Below are positions 1 through 6,506 of a DNA stretch of 64,000 bases, in pieces. Source of the DNA: Elusimicrobia bacterium CG_4_9_14_3_um_filter_62_55 (lineage in GTDB: Bacteria > Elusimicrobiota > Elusimicrobia > UBA1565); contig PFUL01000064.1 in the NCBI GenBank assembly GCA_002790095.1, positions 1 to 64,000 on the forward strand, in the 5' to 3' direction. Position 1 is the first letter of the stretch; the number at the start of each line of letters is the position of its first letter. The position numbers and the translations under genes are program-made. Below the pieces are notes generated by a model, which saw only the letters and a program-made list of their open reading frames with translations, did no database searches and was not told where the DNA came from.

Positions 1-1
1 C

Positions 2-1408
2 GTCCTGCTGCTGGGCGAGCCGCGCATGAACGCGGAGGAAATCGTCCAGGCGATCCTCAAGCGCGCCGGAAAAACGGACGGCGAATCCGACGATGACAAG
101 AAAACCGTCGACGCGCTGCGCAAAGGCCGCATCGGCATCGAGCATCTCGCCGACATGGCCGTGTTGATGAGCGGACGCAAGGACCCGGCGTCGTTTAAGG
201 AGTTGCTCTCGCTGCGCGTCCAGCCGGTCCGCGAAGCGATGACCTGGCTCTCGGTCTTCGGCCCGAAGGAGGAAGAGGACCCCCTCCTGCGGCGGGATCT
301 GGAGCGCGTCGACCGGAATCTCGACGAAACGTGGAACGCCGCGCACCGATTGCTCAACCCCAAGGACAAGGAGATTTCCCCGGACGAATCCGCCCGGCGC
401 GTGGAGGCGGCCCGGTCGTTGATTCTCGAGAGCGTGAAGGAAACCTCGGCGCTTTTCTCGCGCGTCGCGCAGGCGCAATTGGACAAGCGCGCGATGCGGG
501 AAGCGATCGTCGCCGCGATGGCGGGCACGCCGCGCGCGCGCGTCTCCGATCTCGATTTTCTCAAGTCCCTGCGGGTTCCCTCCCCCGTTCCCGCGCGAGA
601 CAAGGTGATCGTCCCGAAACTCGAATCGGTCGAACTTCCGGAGGGGCCGCGCGCCAAGCTGCAGCAATCCGCGCTCGCCGCGCTTTCCGCGATGCTGCCC
701 GCCAACGACTGGGTCCGGGGCCGGCTCAATCAGGTCGAGGCGAAGCTCCGCGGGGAAATGCCCCCCGAACTCGACGGCCCCCGCGACTTCACGACGCCCG
801 ACGGGAAAAAACTCCCTCTCGAAGAAGTCGCCCGTCGGGCGCTGCTCCAACAATGCCTCGACAAGCCCGATCTGAAGGGATACGACGCGGGAGGGGAGCT
901 GTTGACGACCGCGGTCAAGCAACGGGGTCATTTCGAGGTCGCTCCCCAGACCTTCTGGGAACGAATCCGCCGCGGCAAGCTGGTCTTCGCCGAAGCCCGG
1001 CATTGGCAGGAAACGACGCCGCGCAACGTCATGATGCCCGGCGTCGGTTCGATGACGGTGTCCTACGCGGGGCTCGCGGATTTCGACCACTTCTCCCAGT
1101 CGCTGCAGCAGGGCTTCGAGTCGCCCTGGGACACGGTGAACGTCGTGCTCGACGCGACGAACCTTCCGCTGATCAATACCCGCGCTTCCCACGAGCTTCC
1201 GGCGGGCGGGAACTTCATGACCGATTTCATGGTCCGGACGATGAACGCGGTCTGGACGGGGGGCAAGCGCTTGGGCGTCATCCGCGGATCGGCTCCCGAC
1301 CCGCGGCAGTACGACGCGAGCAGGCGAGGCCTCGCGCTCGCGCAAACGCTCCGGGCGAAAACCTCCGAACTCAAGTCGTTCTGCAAGGCCGTCGCGGCGG
1401 CGTATTGA
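2..1408 (+). CDS. Unrecognised protein, probably 5'-truncated by the window edge
   Basis: I do not recognise this family. An ATG lies at 26, but the frame stays open to the window edge (VLLLGEPR precedes the Met), so the true start is probably outside. The visible 460 residues are highly charged and mostly helical in character. There is no signal peptide, membrane segment or known catalytic motif. The C-terminal third (about residues 300-440) is less charged, contains GVGSMTVSYAGLADFDHFSQ, and may be the folded domain. The stop codon overlaps the TTG start of the downstream permease (TTGA), so the two are probably cotranscribed. Codon use matches the neighbours, which supports a real gene; the function is unknown. 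Confidence 0.75.
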   Translation, partial: VLLLGEPRMNAEEIVQAILKRAGKTDGESDDDKKTVDALRKGRIGIEHLADMAVLMSGRKDPASFKELLSLRVQPVREAMTWLSVFGPKEEEDPLLRRDLERVDRNLDETWNAAHRLLNPKDKEISPDESARRVEAARSLILESVKETSALFSRVAQAQLDKRAMREAIVAAMAGTPRARVSDLDFLKSLRVPSPVPARDKVIVPKLESVELPEGPRAKLQQSALAALSAMLPANDWVRGRLNQVEAKLRGEMPPELDGPRDFTTPDGKKLPLEEVARRALLQQCLDKPDLKGYDAGGELLTTAVKQRGHFEVAPQTFWERIRRGKLVFAEARHWQETTPRNVMMPGVGSMTVSYAGLADFDHFSQSLQQGFESPWDTVNVVLDATNLPLINTRASHELPAGGNFMTDFMVRTMNAVWTGGKRLGVIRGSAPDPRQYDASRRGLALAQTLRAKTSELKSFCKAVAAAY

Positions 1409-2271
1409 GCCCGCGGCTCGGCGTTTTGACCGCGGCGCTGCTTTTCTCCACGGGCGGCGCCGCGATCAAGGCCTGCGGCTATCCCGCCTGGACCATCGCC
1501 GGCTGGCGCTCGGGGATCGCGGCGCTGACCTTGCTTGTGCTGCTGCCCCGAACCCGAACGCGCCCCGGTCCGGGGGTCCTGACGACGGCCGCGGCATACG
1601 CGGCGACCTTGCTCTTGTTCGTGCTCGCGAACAAGAACACGACCTCCGCGAACGCGATCTTCCTCCAGTCCGCGGCCCCGCTTTACGTCCTGCTTCTCTC
1701 GCCGCGCCTGCTCGGCGAACGCGGCGGCGTCCGCGAGTGGATTCAGTTCGCCTTCACCGCGGCGGGACTGACGCTCTTTCTTTTCGGTCTCCCCCCCGTG
1801 CAGGCGACCGCTCCCCGTCCGGCGCTCGGAAACGCGTTCGCGATCGCGGCCGGAATCGGGTGGGCGTTGACGTTGATGGGCCTGCGCAAAACGGCGCGCG
1901 CCGATCCGGACGGCTTCGGCGCGGCGCGCGCCGCTCTTTGGGGAAACGCGTTCGCGTTCCTGGCCGCTTTGCCGTTCGGAGGTCTTCCTCTCGGCGGGGG
2001 TTTTATCGACGGGGCCGTCCTGCTGTATCTCGGCGTGTTTCAAATCGGGGTCGCGTATACCGCGCTGACCGCGGCCTTTCGCGAAGTCCCGGCGGGGGAA
2101 GCCTCGCTGCTGTTGATGCTCGAACCGGCGCTAAACCCCCTTTGGGCCTGGCTCGCGCACGGAGAGCGAGTCGGACCGCTCGCCGCGGCGGGCGGAGCGC
2201 TGATTCTCGGCGCGGGGATCTGGCGCGCCTGGCCGCGCCCCGAAGAGCCCGCCTTGAATCCTTCCCCTTAG
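1405..2271 (+). CDS. EamA/DMT-superfamily permease
   Basis: Encodes 288 residues with about ten hydrophobic segments and short loops, the size and topology of drug/metabolite transporter (EamA) proteins. The N-terminus has the family-typical pattern of a Gly/Ala-rich first helix (LLFSTGGAAIKACGYP) followed by WTIAGWRSG. A second repeat begins around residue 145 (GNAFAIAAGIGWALTLMGLR), consistent with the internal duplication of EamA domains, and ends with LLLMLEPALNPLWAWL. The start chosen is TTG at 1405, overlapping the previous stop. Much longer upstream starts in this frame would run through the previous gene. The substrate cannot be inferred; family members export amino acids or metabolites across the inner membrane. 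Confidence 0.85.
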   Translation: MSPRLGVLTAALLFSTGGAAIKACGYPAWTIAGWRSGIAALTLLVLLPRTRTRPGPGVLTTAAAYAATLLLFVLANKNTTSANAIFLQSAAPLYVLLLSPRLLGERGGVREWIQFAFTAAGLTLFLFGLPPVQATAPRPALGNAFAIAAGIGWALTLMGLRKTARADPDGFGAARAALWGNAFAFLAALPFGGLPLGGGFIDGAVLLYLGVFQIGVAYTALTAAFREVPAGEASLLLMLEPALNPLWAWLAHGERVGPLAAAGGALILGAGIWRAWPRPEEPALNPSP

Positions 2272-2333
2272 ACCTAACTTCCCTCTGCCCGATGCGCCCT
2301 GGCCGGCCGGAGCCCGCTGCGCCATGCTCTACC

Positions 2334-2825
2334 ATGAAGATTCTCCTAAGTCTGTTCCTGCTTTCGACTCCCGCGGCCGCGGCGCAGCAGAGTGCGCGGC
2401 TTTCCTTCGATCCCGCCTGCGTGCTGTCGGCGGTGGCGTTCGCGATGAATGTCGGAGTGCAGCCCGCCGTCGCTCTTCCGAGAATCCGCACGCAAACCGA
2501 GACCCCGCTTGCCGAATTTCAGGACGCGATCGAGCCGCAATGGGGCTTCCGCCCCGACGTCTTCACCAACGCCTATGTGCCCGACGCGCGGACGATTTTT
2601 TTGCTGGATGAAGCCGAATATTACGCCAAGCACGGCGCTTCAATCGACGACTCGCTCGCCCACGAACTGATCCATTACATCCAGGTTCGCTATAAAGGCC
2701 TGACGATGAAGGAATTCACCGAGTGGGAAGAGGCCGAGGCGCGGCAGTTCCAAATCTGGTTCCGCGACCACTATGTGAACGGGACGCCGCCCCCGGGCGC
2801 GCCCGTGTGCTCAAAAACGAACTGA
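2334..2825 (+). CDS. Small secreted protein with HELIH metallopeptidase-like motif
   Basis: A 163-residue protein with a clear Sec signal peptide (MKILLSLFLLSTPAAAAQQ, cleavage near residue 19). The centre contains DSLAHELIHYIQVRY, an HExxH zinc-binding motif, followed about 20 residues later by EWEEAEARQFQ, which could supply the third ligand. This looks like the small DUF6647-type putative zinc hydrolases, but I am not certain of the family. The last residues (GAPVCSKTN) hold one of two cysteines. The start chosen is the ATG at 2334, which gives the signal peptide. It lies 62 bp after the permease and may be cotranscribed with it. It ends 5 bp before the convergent pcm gene. Confidence 0.75.
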   Translation: MKILLSLFLLSTPAAAAQQSARLSFDPACVLSAVAFAMNVGVQPAVALPRIRTQTETPLAEFQDAIEPQWGFRPDVFTNAYVPDARTIFLLDEAEYYAKHGASIDDSLAHELIHYIQVRYKGLTMKEFTEWEEAEARQFQIWFRDHYVNGTPPPGAPVCSKTN

Positions 2826-2830
2826 GCCGT

Positions 2831-3640
2831 TCACCAATCGGAAGTCGCCCATGAGGGGTCGGGGGTAATTCCTTCCTGACCGACTTTCCTGTTCTCCGCC
2901 TCGCCGGTCATCGGCACGAAACGGACGTCCATCGTCCTTTCACGCTCCAGGCCGGCAGCGGTCTTTCGGATGACGACCAACTCCTGAACGGCCCATTCGT
3001 TGGAACCCGTCTTGGCCCCGACCGGAATCACCATCCGCCCTCCGACCTTCAACTGCTGAATCAGGGGCTCCGGCACATGGTCCGGCGCGCAGGTGACGAT
3101 CACCGCGTCAAAAGGCGCGGCGCGCGGCCATCCTTTGTAGCCGTCGCCCAGCCTCACTCGAACGCGGTCGTATCCGAGCGCGTCGAGCGTGCGCTCCGCT
3201 CGCCGCGCGAGCGTGTCAATGATTTCGATCGAATACACCTCGGCGCCGAGCTCGGCGAGAATCGCCGCTTGATATCCGGATCCGGTTCCGATCTCCAAAA
3301 CCTTTTCGCCCGCCCGCGGCGCGAGCAGCTGCGTCATGAAGGCGACGATGAACGGCTGGGAAATCGTCTGCCCCTCCCCGATCGGGAGCGGCCTGTCCTC
3401 GTACGCGAAGCGTGCCACCGCTTCCGGAACGAAGCGGTGCCGCTCGACCTTTTCCATCGCGGCGATGACCGCCCGGTCGACGATCCTGTTCTTTTTATAC
3501 CGCAGCAGTTTTTGAACCATGCTCTTGCGCGCCTTTCGCGCCCAGATCTCCCGGACCGGCGCTTCCCCCCCTTCCTCATCGACCCCTTGAGCGTGTAAAA
3601 CCCCGCCGGCCGCGAGCAGCAGAATCAGGACCCCCCGCAT
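2831..3640 (-). CDS. pcm: Protein-L-isoaspartate O-methyltransferase, exported form
   Basis: Repairs isoaspartyl residues by SAM-dependent methylation. The core (about residues 40-225) has the PCMT hallmarks: RHRFVPE, the motif region YEDRPLPIGEGQTISQPF, the SAM-binding loop KVLEIGTGSGYQAAILAELG and the acidic motif YSIEI. It differs from the cytosolic E. coli enzyme in carrying an N-terminal signal sequence (MRGVLILLLAAGGVLHAQ), so it should act in the periplasm or at the outer surface. A 20-residue tail follows the domain. A TACCCT hexamer ends 6 nt before the ATG. It is convergent with the HELIH protein and divergent from the solute-binding protein. The family call is firm; the location is an inference from the signal. 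Confidence 0.9.
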   Translation of the reverse strand: MRGVLILLLAAGGVLHAQGVDEEGGEAPVREIWARKARKSMVQKLLRYKKNRIVDRAVIAAMEKVERHRFVPEAVARFAYEDRPLPIGEGQTISQPFIVAFMTQLLAPRAGEKVLEIGTGSGYQAAILAELGAEVYSIEIIDTLARRAERTLDALGYDRVRVRLGDGYKGWPRAAPFDAVIVTCAPDHVPEPLIQQLKVGGRMVIPVGAKTGSNEWAVQELVVIRKTAAGLERERTMDVRFVPMTGEAENRKVGQEGITPDPSWATSDW

Positions 3641-3646
3641 TCCATA

Positions 3647-3652
3647 AGGGTA
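3647..3652 (-). promoter_or_regulatory. -10-like hexamer of pcm
   Basis: TACCCT on the minus strand, ending 6 nt before the pcm ATG. No ribosome binding site fits between it and the start. The same arrangement is seen at several other genes in the window. Confidence 0.35.
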
Positions 3653-3746
3653 GCCGCCTCGCTCGAAAAAAGAAAGGCCCGCCGTCAGGGTTTCCGGTTT
3701 CCGGAGGGATATAACAAGGCCCCGGCTTTACGGGACGCCATTCGGG

Positions 3747-3752
3747 TACAAT
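3747..3752 (+). promoter_or_regulatory. -10 hexamer of the solute-binding protein gene
   Basis: CGGGTACAAT: TACAAT ends 6 nt before the ATG at 3759, so transcription would begin at or beside the start codon. No convincing -35 is visible. Confidence 0.5.
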
Positions 3753-3758
3753 GCTTCG

Positions 3759-5258
3759 ATGCTGTCCTTCAGACGAATCCGCGCGGCGTTCGCCGCCTCC
3801 GCGATTCTCGCCGCGGCGGCTTTTATTTTGACGAAAAATCAGGATTCCTCCTCCGGTTTTCGCCTACTGTCGGTTCCCGCCCCGGACTCAACGAACCCGC
3901 TCGATTTCGGACTCGGAGCGAATCGCGTCGGCATTGCCGCGGTACGCGCGGGTCTTCTGGATGCGGGACGCAAGGGAACGATCACGGGCATACTCGCCAA
4001 GCGCTGGAGCACTTCCGACGATTTTAAAGTCTGGCGGTTCGAATTCCGATCCGGACTCCGCTTTGAAAACGGAGATCCGATCAGACCCTCTGACCTCGCG
4101 GAATCATGGTTCTGGCTCGCATCCCGGATGCGCGAGCGGGAAGACGACACCACCGTCCTCGCCGACCTCGAGGGCTACGAGCGACCCGACGCCGCCGGAC
4201 GATTTCCGGGGATCGAATTCGACGAACTCGGAATCTCGCTTCGCTTTACGCACCCGCAACCGGCGCTGCTGTCTCGGCTTAGCGACCCGCAGCTCGCGTT
4301 GACCCACTCTCGATGCCGGGACTCGACCGAAGGGCGCTGGCGCTGCGAACGAGAAGCAGTATCCTCGGGTCCGTACCGCATCGTCCGCTGGACCGACCAT
4401 GAACTCGAGCTGGTTCTACGCCAAGACTTCCCCTCCCAATTCCGCCACCCGAACGCATTTAGGCGCATTACGGTGGGCGACAGCGACGGGTTCCGCATCG
4501 ACTCCGACGCGGCCGTCGGAGTATCGGCCATTCCTCCCCGACAACCCGGCCTTCAATTCCACGGCGGAGCATCCTTTACGACAGGATTTGCCTACTGCCT
4601 GTCATGGACGCATCCGAAAAGCCCCTGTCAGTCGACGCGCTTCCGCCGCGTCCTGCGCGATCGGTTTTACCACCATATGGAACGCGCCGGAGCGGACTTT
4701 TCGCGCTCATTTTTTCCTCTCGCTGTTTCCGGAATACGGGAGCCAGCCCTGGGAAATGGAGAGGGAGATTCTCCCGTCCCCGGCCTCCAGGGTCCTCTCC
4801 GCGTCGAGACAATACACGATCTCCCGGGGACTCCCCTGCGCCTCAAAGCCGGATTCTCGGGAGCGGCGAAGTCGCTCGCGATCCAGCTGATCGAGGTCCC
4901 GATGGAATCCTCTCGATTCTCTCCTCAGTTGAAATCGGGACTGGATACATACGATTACGACGTCGTTTTCATGAGCAGTTCGTTCAATGCCGACGATCCG
5001 GAATCTTCGATTCGCTCTCTTTTCCTAAGCCGCGACGGCGCACGCTTGGCCGACCCCTCCGGACGCATTCGAAAGGCGCTCGCCAAAAGCCCGATCGATT
5101 TACCCGCGATAGACGCGGCGATATCCGAGGATGCCGTTATTTGGCCCGTCGGCACGGTGTCCGAAGGCCTCTGGGTACGCGATGAAGTTGATCTTTCCCT
5201 GCTCAATCCCAGCGCCGGAGCGCTCCCGCTCCACTGGATCGGCCGCCGAATTTATTAG
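3759..5258 (+). CDS. ABC-type solute-binding protein, family 5 (peptide/nickel type)
   Basis: A 499-residue exported or membrane-anchored protein. The N-terminal hydrophobic stretch (about residues 8-24) is followed by a mature domain that begins like SBP_bac_5 proteins: STNPLDFGLGANRVG, then KRWSTSDDFKVWRFEFRSGL, RFENGDPIRPSDLAESW and SSGPYRIVRW. These are standard landmarks of the oligopeptide/dipeptide/nickel-binding family. The C-terminal lobe has DTYDYDVVFMSSSFNADDPE, also family-typical. No permease or ATPase genes lie beside it, so it is an orphan receptor whose transporter must be elsewhere. It lies next to the secreted Cys/His repeat genes and one gene away from an OPT transporter. 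A peptide ligand is likely by family but untested. Confidence 0.8.
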   Translation: MLSFRRIRAAFAASAILAAAAFILTKNQDSSSGFRLLSVPAPDSTNPLDFGLGANRVGIAAVRAGLLDAGRKGTITGILAKRWSTSDDFKVWRFEFRSGLRFENGDPIRPSDLAESWFWLASRMREREDDTTVLADLEGYERPDAAGRFPGIEFDELGISLRFTHPQPALLSRLSDPQLALTHSRCRDSTEGRWRCEREAVSSGPYRIVRWTDHELELVLRQDFPSQFRHPNAFRRITVGDSDGFRIDSDAAVGVSAIPPRQPGLQFHGGASFTTGFAYCLSWTHPKSPCQSTRFRRVLRDRFYHHMERAGADFSRSFFPLAVSGIREPALGNGEGDSPVPGLQGPLRVETIHDLPGTPLRLKAGFSGAAKSLAIQLIEVPMESSRFSPQLKSGLDTYDYDVVFMSSSFNADDPESSIRSLFLSRDGARLADPSGRIRKALAKSPIDLPAIDAAISEDAVIWPVGTVSEGLWVRDEVDLSLLNPSAGALPLHWIGRRIY

Positions 5259-5284
5259 GCGGTTCCGCAACCTGAAGGGCACAT

Positions 5285-5311
5285 AAAAAGGCCCCCCGTC
5301 TCCGGGGGGCC
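5285..5311 (-). terminator. Rho-independent terminator of the first repeat-protein gene
   Basis: A 9-bp GC stem (GGCCCCCCG / CGGGGGGCC, loop TCTC) at 5290-5311 followed on the minus strand by five T residues (the A run at 5285-5289). It lies about 30 bp beyond the stop at 5342. On the plus strand there is no T run, so it serves the minus-strand gene. Confidence 0.8.
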
Positions 5312-5341
5312 GTTGGTGGTGGTATGGTGGTGGTGGTTACT

Positions 5342-5731
5342 TCAAATCCGTTCGCGGCCAGCAACACAGGTATGCGGCCACTGGCAGGTCTGGAACTGGG
5401 CGACCGGCTCGACCGGGGCCGCTTCGGCCTGGACGCAGGTGTGGGGCCACTGGCAGGTCTGGAACTGGGCGACCGGCTCGACCGGGGCCGCTTCGGCCTG
5501 GACGCAGGTGTGGGGCCACTGACAGGTCTGGAACTGGGCGACCGTTTCGACCGGGGCGGCTTCGGCCTGGACGCAGGTGTGGGGCCACTGACAGGTCTGG
5601 AATTGGGCCACCGGTTCGACGATTTCGACCGCTGCGCACTTGTGAGGCCAGTCGCAGGTTGTAATCTGAGCCTGGGCCGGGGCGGCTTGGAGGTTGAGGC
5701 TGAAAGCAAGGATTTGGAAGATTTGGGTCAT
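5342..5731 (-). CDS. Secreted five-repeat CxWPHxC protein A
   Basis: I do not recognise this family. It encodes 129 residues. A Sec-like leader (MTQIFQILAFSLNLQAAPAQA, cleavage before Gln22) lacks the usual basic N-region. The mature part consists of five Cys-X5-Cys motifs: CDWPHKC at 26-32, then CQWPHTC at 47-53, 70-76, 93-99 and 116-122. Spacers are acidic and Ala/Pro/Val-rich (VQAEAAPVEPVAQF); repeats 2-4 have an exact 23-residue period. The minus-strand reading is supported by the signal peptide, promoter and terminator, and by silent differences between repeats (TGC/TGT for Cys). Other frames stay open only because the unit is 69 bp. Each motif offers two Cys and one His, so metal binding, disulfide cross-linking or a modified-peptide role are all possible. 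Its paralogue is just upstream. Confidence 0.85.
   Translation of the reverse strand: MTQIFQILAFSLNLQAAPAQAQITTCDWPHKCAAVEIVEPVAQFQTCQWPHTCVQAEAAPVETVAQFQTCQWPHTCVQAEAAPVEPVAQFQTCQWPHTCVQAEAAPVEPVAQFQTCQWPHTCVAGRERI
5363..5599 (-). repeat. 69-bp in-frame tandem repeats in repeat protein A
   Basis: Three complete 69-bp units (5531-5599, 5462-5530, 5393-5461) plus a partial one (5363-5392). The two units nearest the 3' end of the gene appear identical base for base, and the third differs at only a few positions, pointing to recent tandem expansion. Confidence 0.9.
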
Positions 5732-5775
5732 TGGGGTAGTCTCTCTTTGGGTACGGCCTAAATTCTGATAGGTCT

Positions 5776-5831
5776 ATAGTACCAGGCCTCCCTAGGCCCC
5801 CCCGATGAGATCGGTCAACAAAAATAGTTGA
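5776..5831 (-). promoter_or_regulatory. Core promoter and inverted repeat of repeat protein A
   Basis: The -10 is TACTAT (5781-5776), 45 nt before the ATG, preceded by GG. No -35 sits at 17 bp. Instead, an inverted repeat TCAAC-N7-GTTGA lies at 5815-5831, roughly -54 from the inferred start site. The paralogous gene has the same elements at the same spacing, which is the main support. Confidence 0.7.
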
Positions 5832-5853
5832 TTCATGGTGTAGTTATCGCTCA

Positions 5854-5867
5854 TTGATCTAGATCAA
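5854..5867. promoter_or_regulatory. Perfect FNR/CRP-type palindrome TTGATCTAGATCAA
   Basis: TTGAT-CTAG-ATCAA matches the textbook FNR-family consensus TTGAT-N4-ATCAA without mismatch. It lies about 91 bp upstream of the inferred transcription start of repeat protein A, a distance used by class I CRP/FNR activators. The regulator is not identified in the window. Confidence 0.7.
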
Positions 5868-5877
5868 CGCCCATGCG

Positions 5878-5905
5878 AAAGCCCCCCGCTCTCGACGGGG
5901 GGCTT
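5878..5905 (-). terminator. Terminator-like hairpin after repeat protein B
   Basis: A 10-bp stem AAGCCCCCCG / CGGGGGGCTT with loop CTCTCGA-type bases, 36 bp beyond the stop at 5941. Only three T residues follow on the minus strand, so it is weaker than the terminator of protein A, but it occupies the equivalent place. Confidence 0.65.
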
Positions 5906-5940
5906 CGTACCGCTCGGGTGATTCCCTCGGAAAAACGCGA

Positions 5941-6321
5941 TTACTTCCCGCCGGGCCCGCACTTCTTGGGCCATTCGCAGGTCGTGAACTGAGCGACGGG
6001 CTCGGCCTTCGGCGCCTCGGCCGCGCAGGTATGGGGCCACTGGCAGGTCTGAAACTGGGCAACCGGCGCGGTCTTCGGGGCCTCGGCGCCGCAGGTGTGG
6101 GGCCACTGGCAGGTCTGGAACTGGGCAACCAGTTCAACCGGGGCCGCTTCGGCCTGGACGCAAGTATGGGGCCACTGGCAGGTCTGGAACCGAGCCGACG
6201 GCTCCTGGATTTCTATTTCGACCGCGCAGGTGTTGGGCATCTGGCAGGTCGTAATTTGGGCGGAAGCCGCAGGGGCTTGCAGGTTCAGGCTGAGAGTCAG
6301 GATCGAGAGCAGTTGGGTCAT
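5941..6321 (-). CDS. Secreted five-repeat CxWPHxC protein B
   Basis: Paralogue of the gene at 5342-5731, 126 residues. Leader MTQLLSILTLSLNLQAPAASA with predicted cleavage before Gln22, again without N-terminal basic residues. The motifs are CQMPNTC (26-32), CQWPHTC (48-54, 71-77, 93-99) and CEWPKKC (115-121). The first and last are diverged in both proteins, while the middle ones are strictly conserved. Spacers are 14-16 residues, acidic and Ala/Pro-rich, with some Lys (GAEAPKTAPVAQF). The ATG at 6321 is chosen because AGGTGA precedes it by 5 nt; the in-frame upstream GTG-side extension of 12 residues would spoil the signal peptide. Family unknown to me. The gene is monocistronic, with its own promoter and hairpin. 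Confidence 0.85.
   Translation of the reverse strand: MTQLLSILTLSLNLQAPAASAQITTCQMPNTCAVEIEIQEPSARFQTCQWPHTCVQAEAAPVELVAQFQTCQWPHTCGAEAPKTAPVAQFQTCQWPHTCAAEAPKAEPVAQFTTCEWPKKCGPGGK
5986..6186 (-). repeat. Imperfect 66-69-bp repeats in repeat protein B
   Basis: Units of 23, 22 and 22 codons (6118-6186, 6052-6117, 5986-6051). They are more diverged than those of protein A. Changes inside the CQWPHTC motif are silent (CAC/CAT His, ACC/ACT Thr), which suggests purifying selection on the motif. Confidence 0.85.
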
Positions 6322-6365
6322 CGGGTTCACCTCGTTGGGTCCATCGCGTCGGACCATCTAGGGAC

Positions 6366-6421
6366 ATAGTACCCGGACCGGGCGTAGGTCTCCGATGAGG
6401 CTCGTCAACGCCCGAAGTTGA
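6366..6421 (-). promoter_or_regulatory. Core promoter and inverted repeat of repeat protein B
   Basis: -10 TACTAT (6371-6366), preceded by GG and placed 45 nt before the ATG at 6321. The inverted repeat TCAAC-N7-GTTGA is at 6405-6421. Its arms, spacing and distance to the -10 match the copy upstream of protein A although the intervening sequence differs. Confidence 0.7.
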
Positions 6422-6444
6422 TTCCACGATCGGGGAGAGGATCA

Positions 6445-6458
6445 TTGACGGGCGTCAA
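6445..6458. promoter_or_regulatory. CRP/FNR-type palindrome TTGAC-N4-GTCAA
   Basis: TTGACGGGCGTCAA at about -92 from the inferred start of repeat protein B. It is the positional equivalent of the TTGATCTAGATCAA site of protein A, with one base changed symmetrically in each half-site. Confidence 0.6.
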
Positions 6459-6459
6459 G

Positions 6460-6487
6460 AAGGCCGCCGACTCTCGTCGGCGGCCTT
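6460..6487 (-). terminator. Terminator hairpin after the OPT transporter gene
   Basis: An 11-bp stem AAGGCCGCCGA / TCGGCGGCCTT with a 6-nt loop, about 20 bp past the stop at 6507. The T run is short and interrupted. It separates the transporter from the promoter of repeat protein B. Confidence 0.6.
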
Positions 6488-6506
6488 CCCGAGGCGACCG
6501 GATCGC

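Noticed and set aside
5363-5599. Could the direct repeats be a CRISPR array?
   Set aside because: The units are contiguous and lie in frame in a coding sequence; there are no distinct spacers and no cas genes.
5203-6369. Long open frames on the plus strand and in other minus frames across the repeat region
   Set aside because: The 69-bp unit is a multiple of three, so any stop-free frame stays open. Only the two minus-strand frames have a signal peptide, a start with upstream signals, a promoter, a terminator and silent substitutions.
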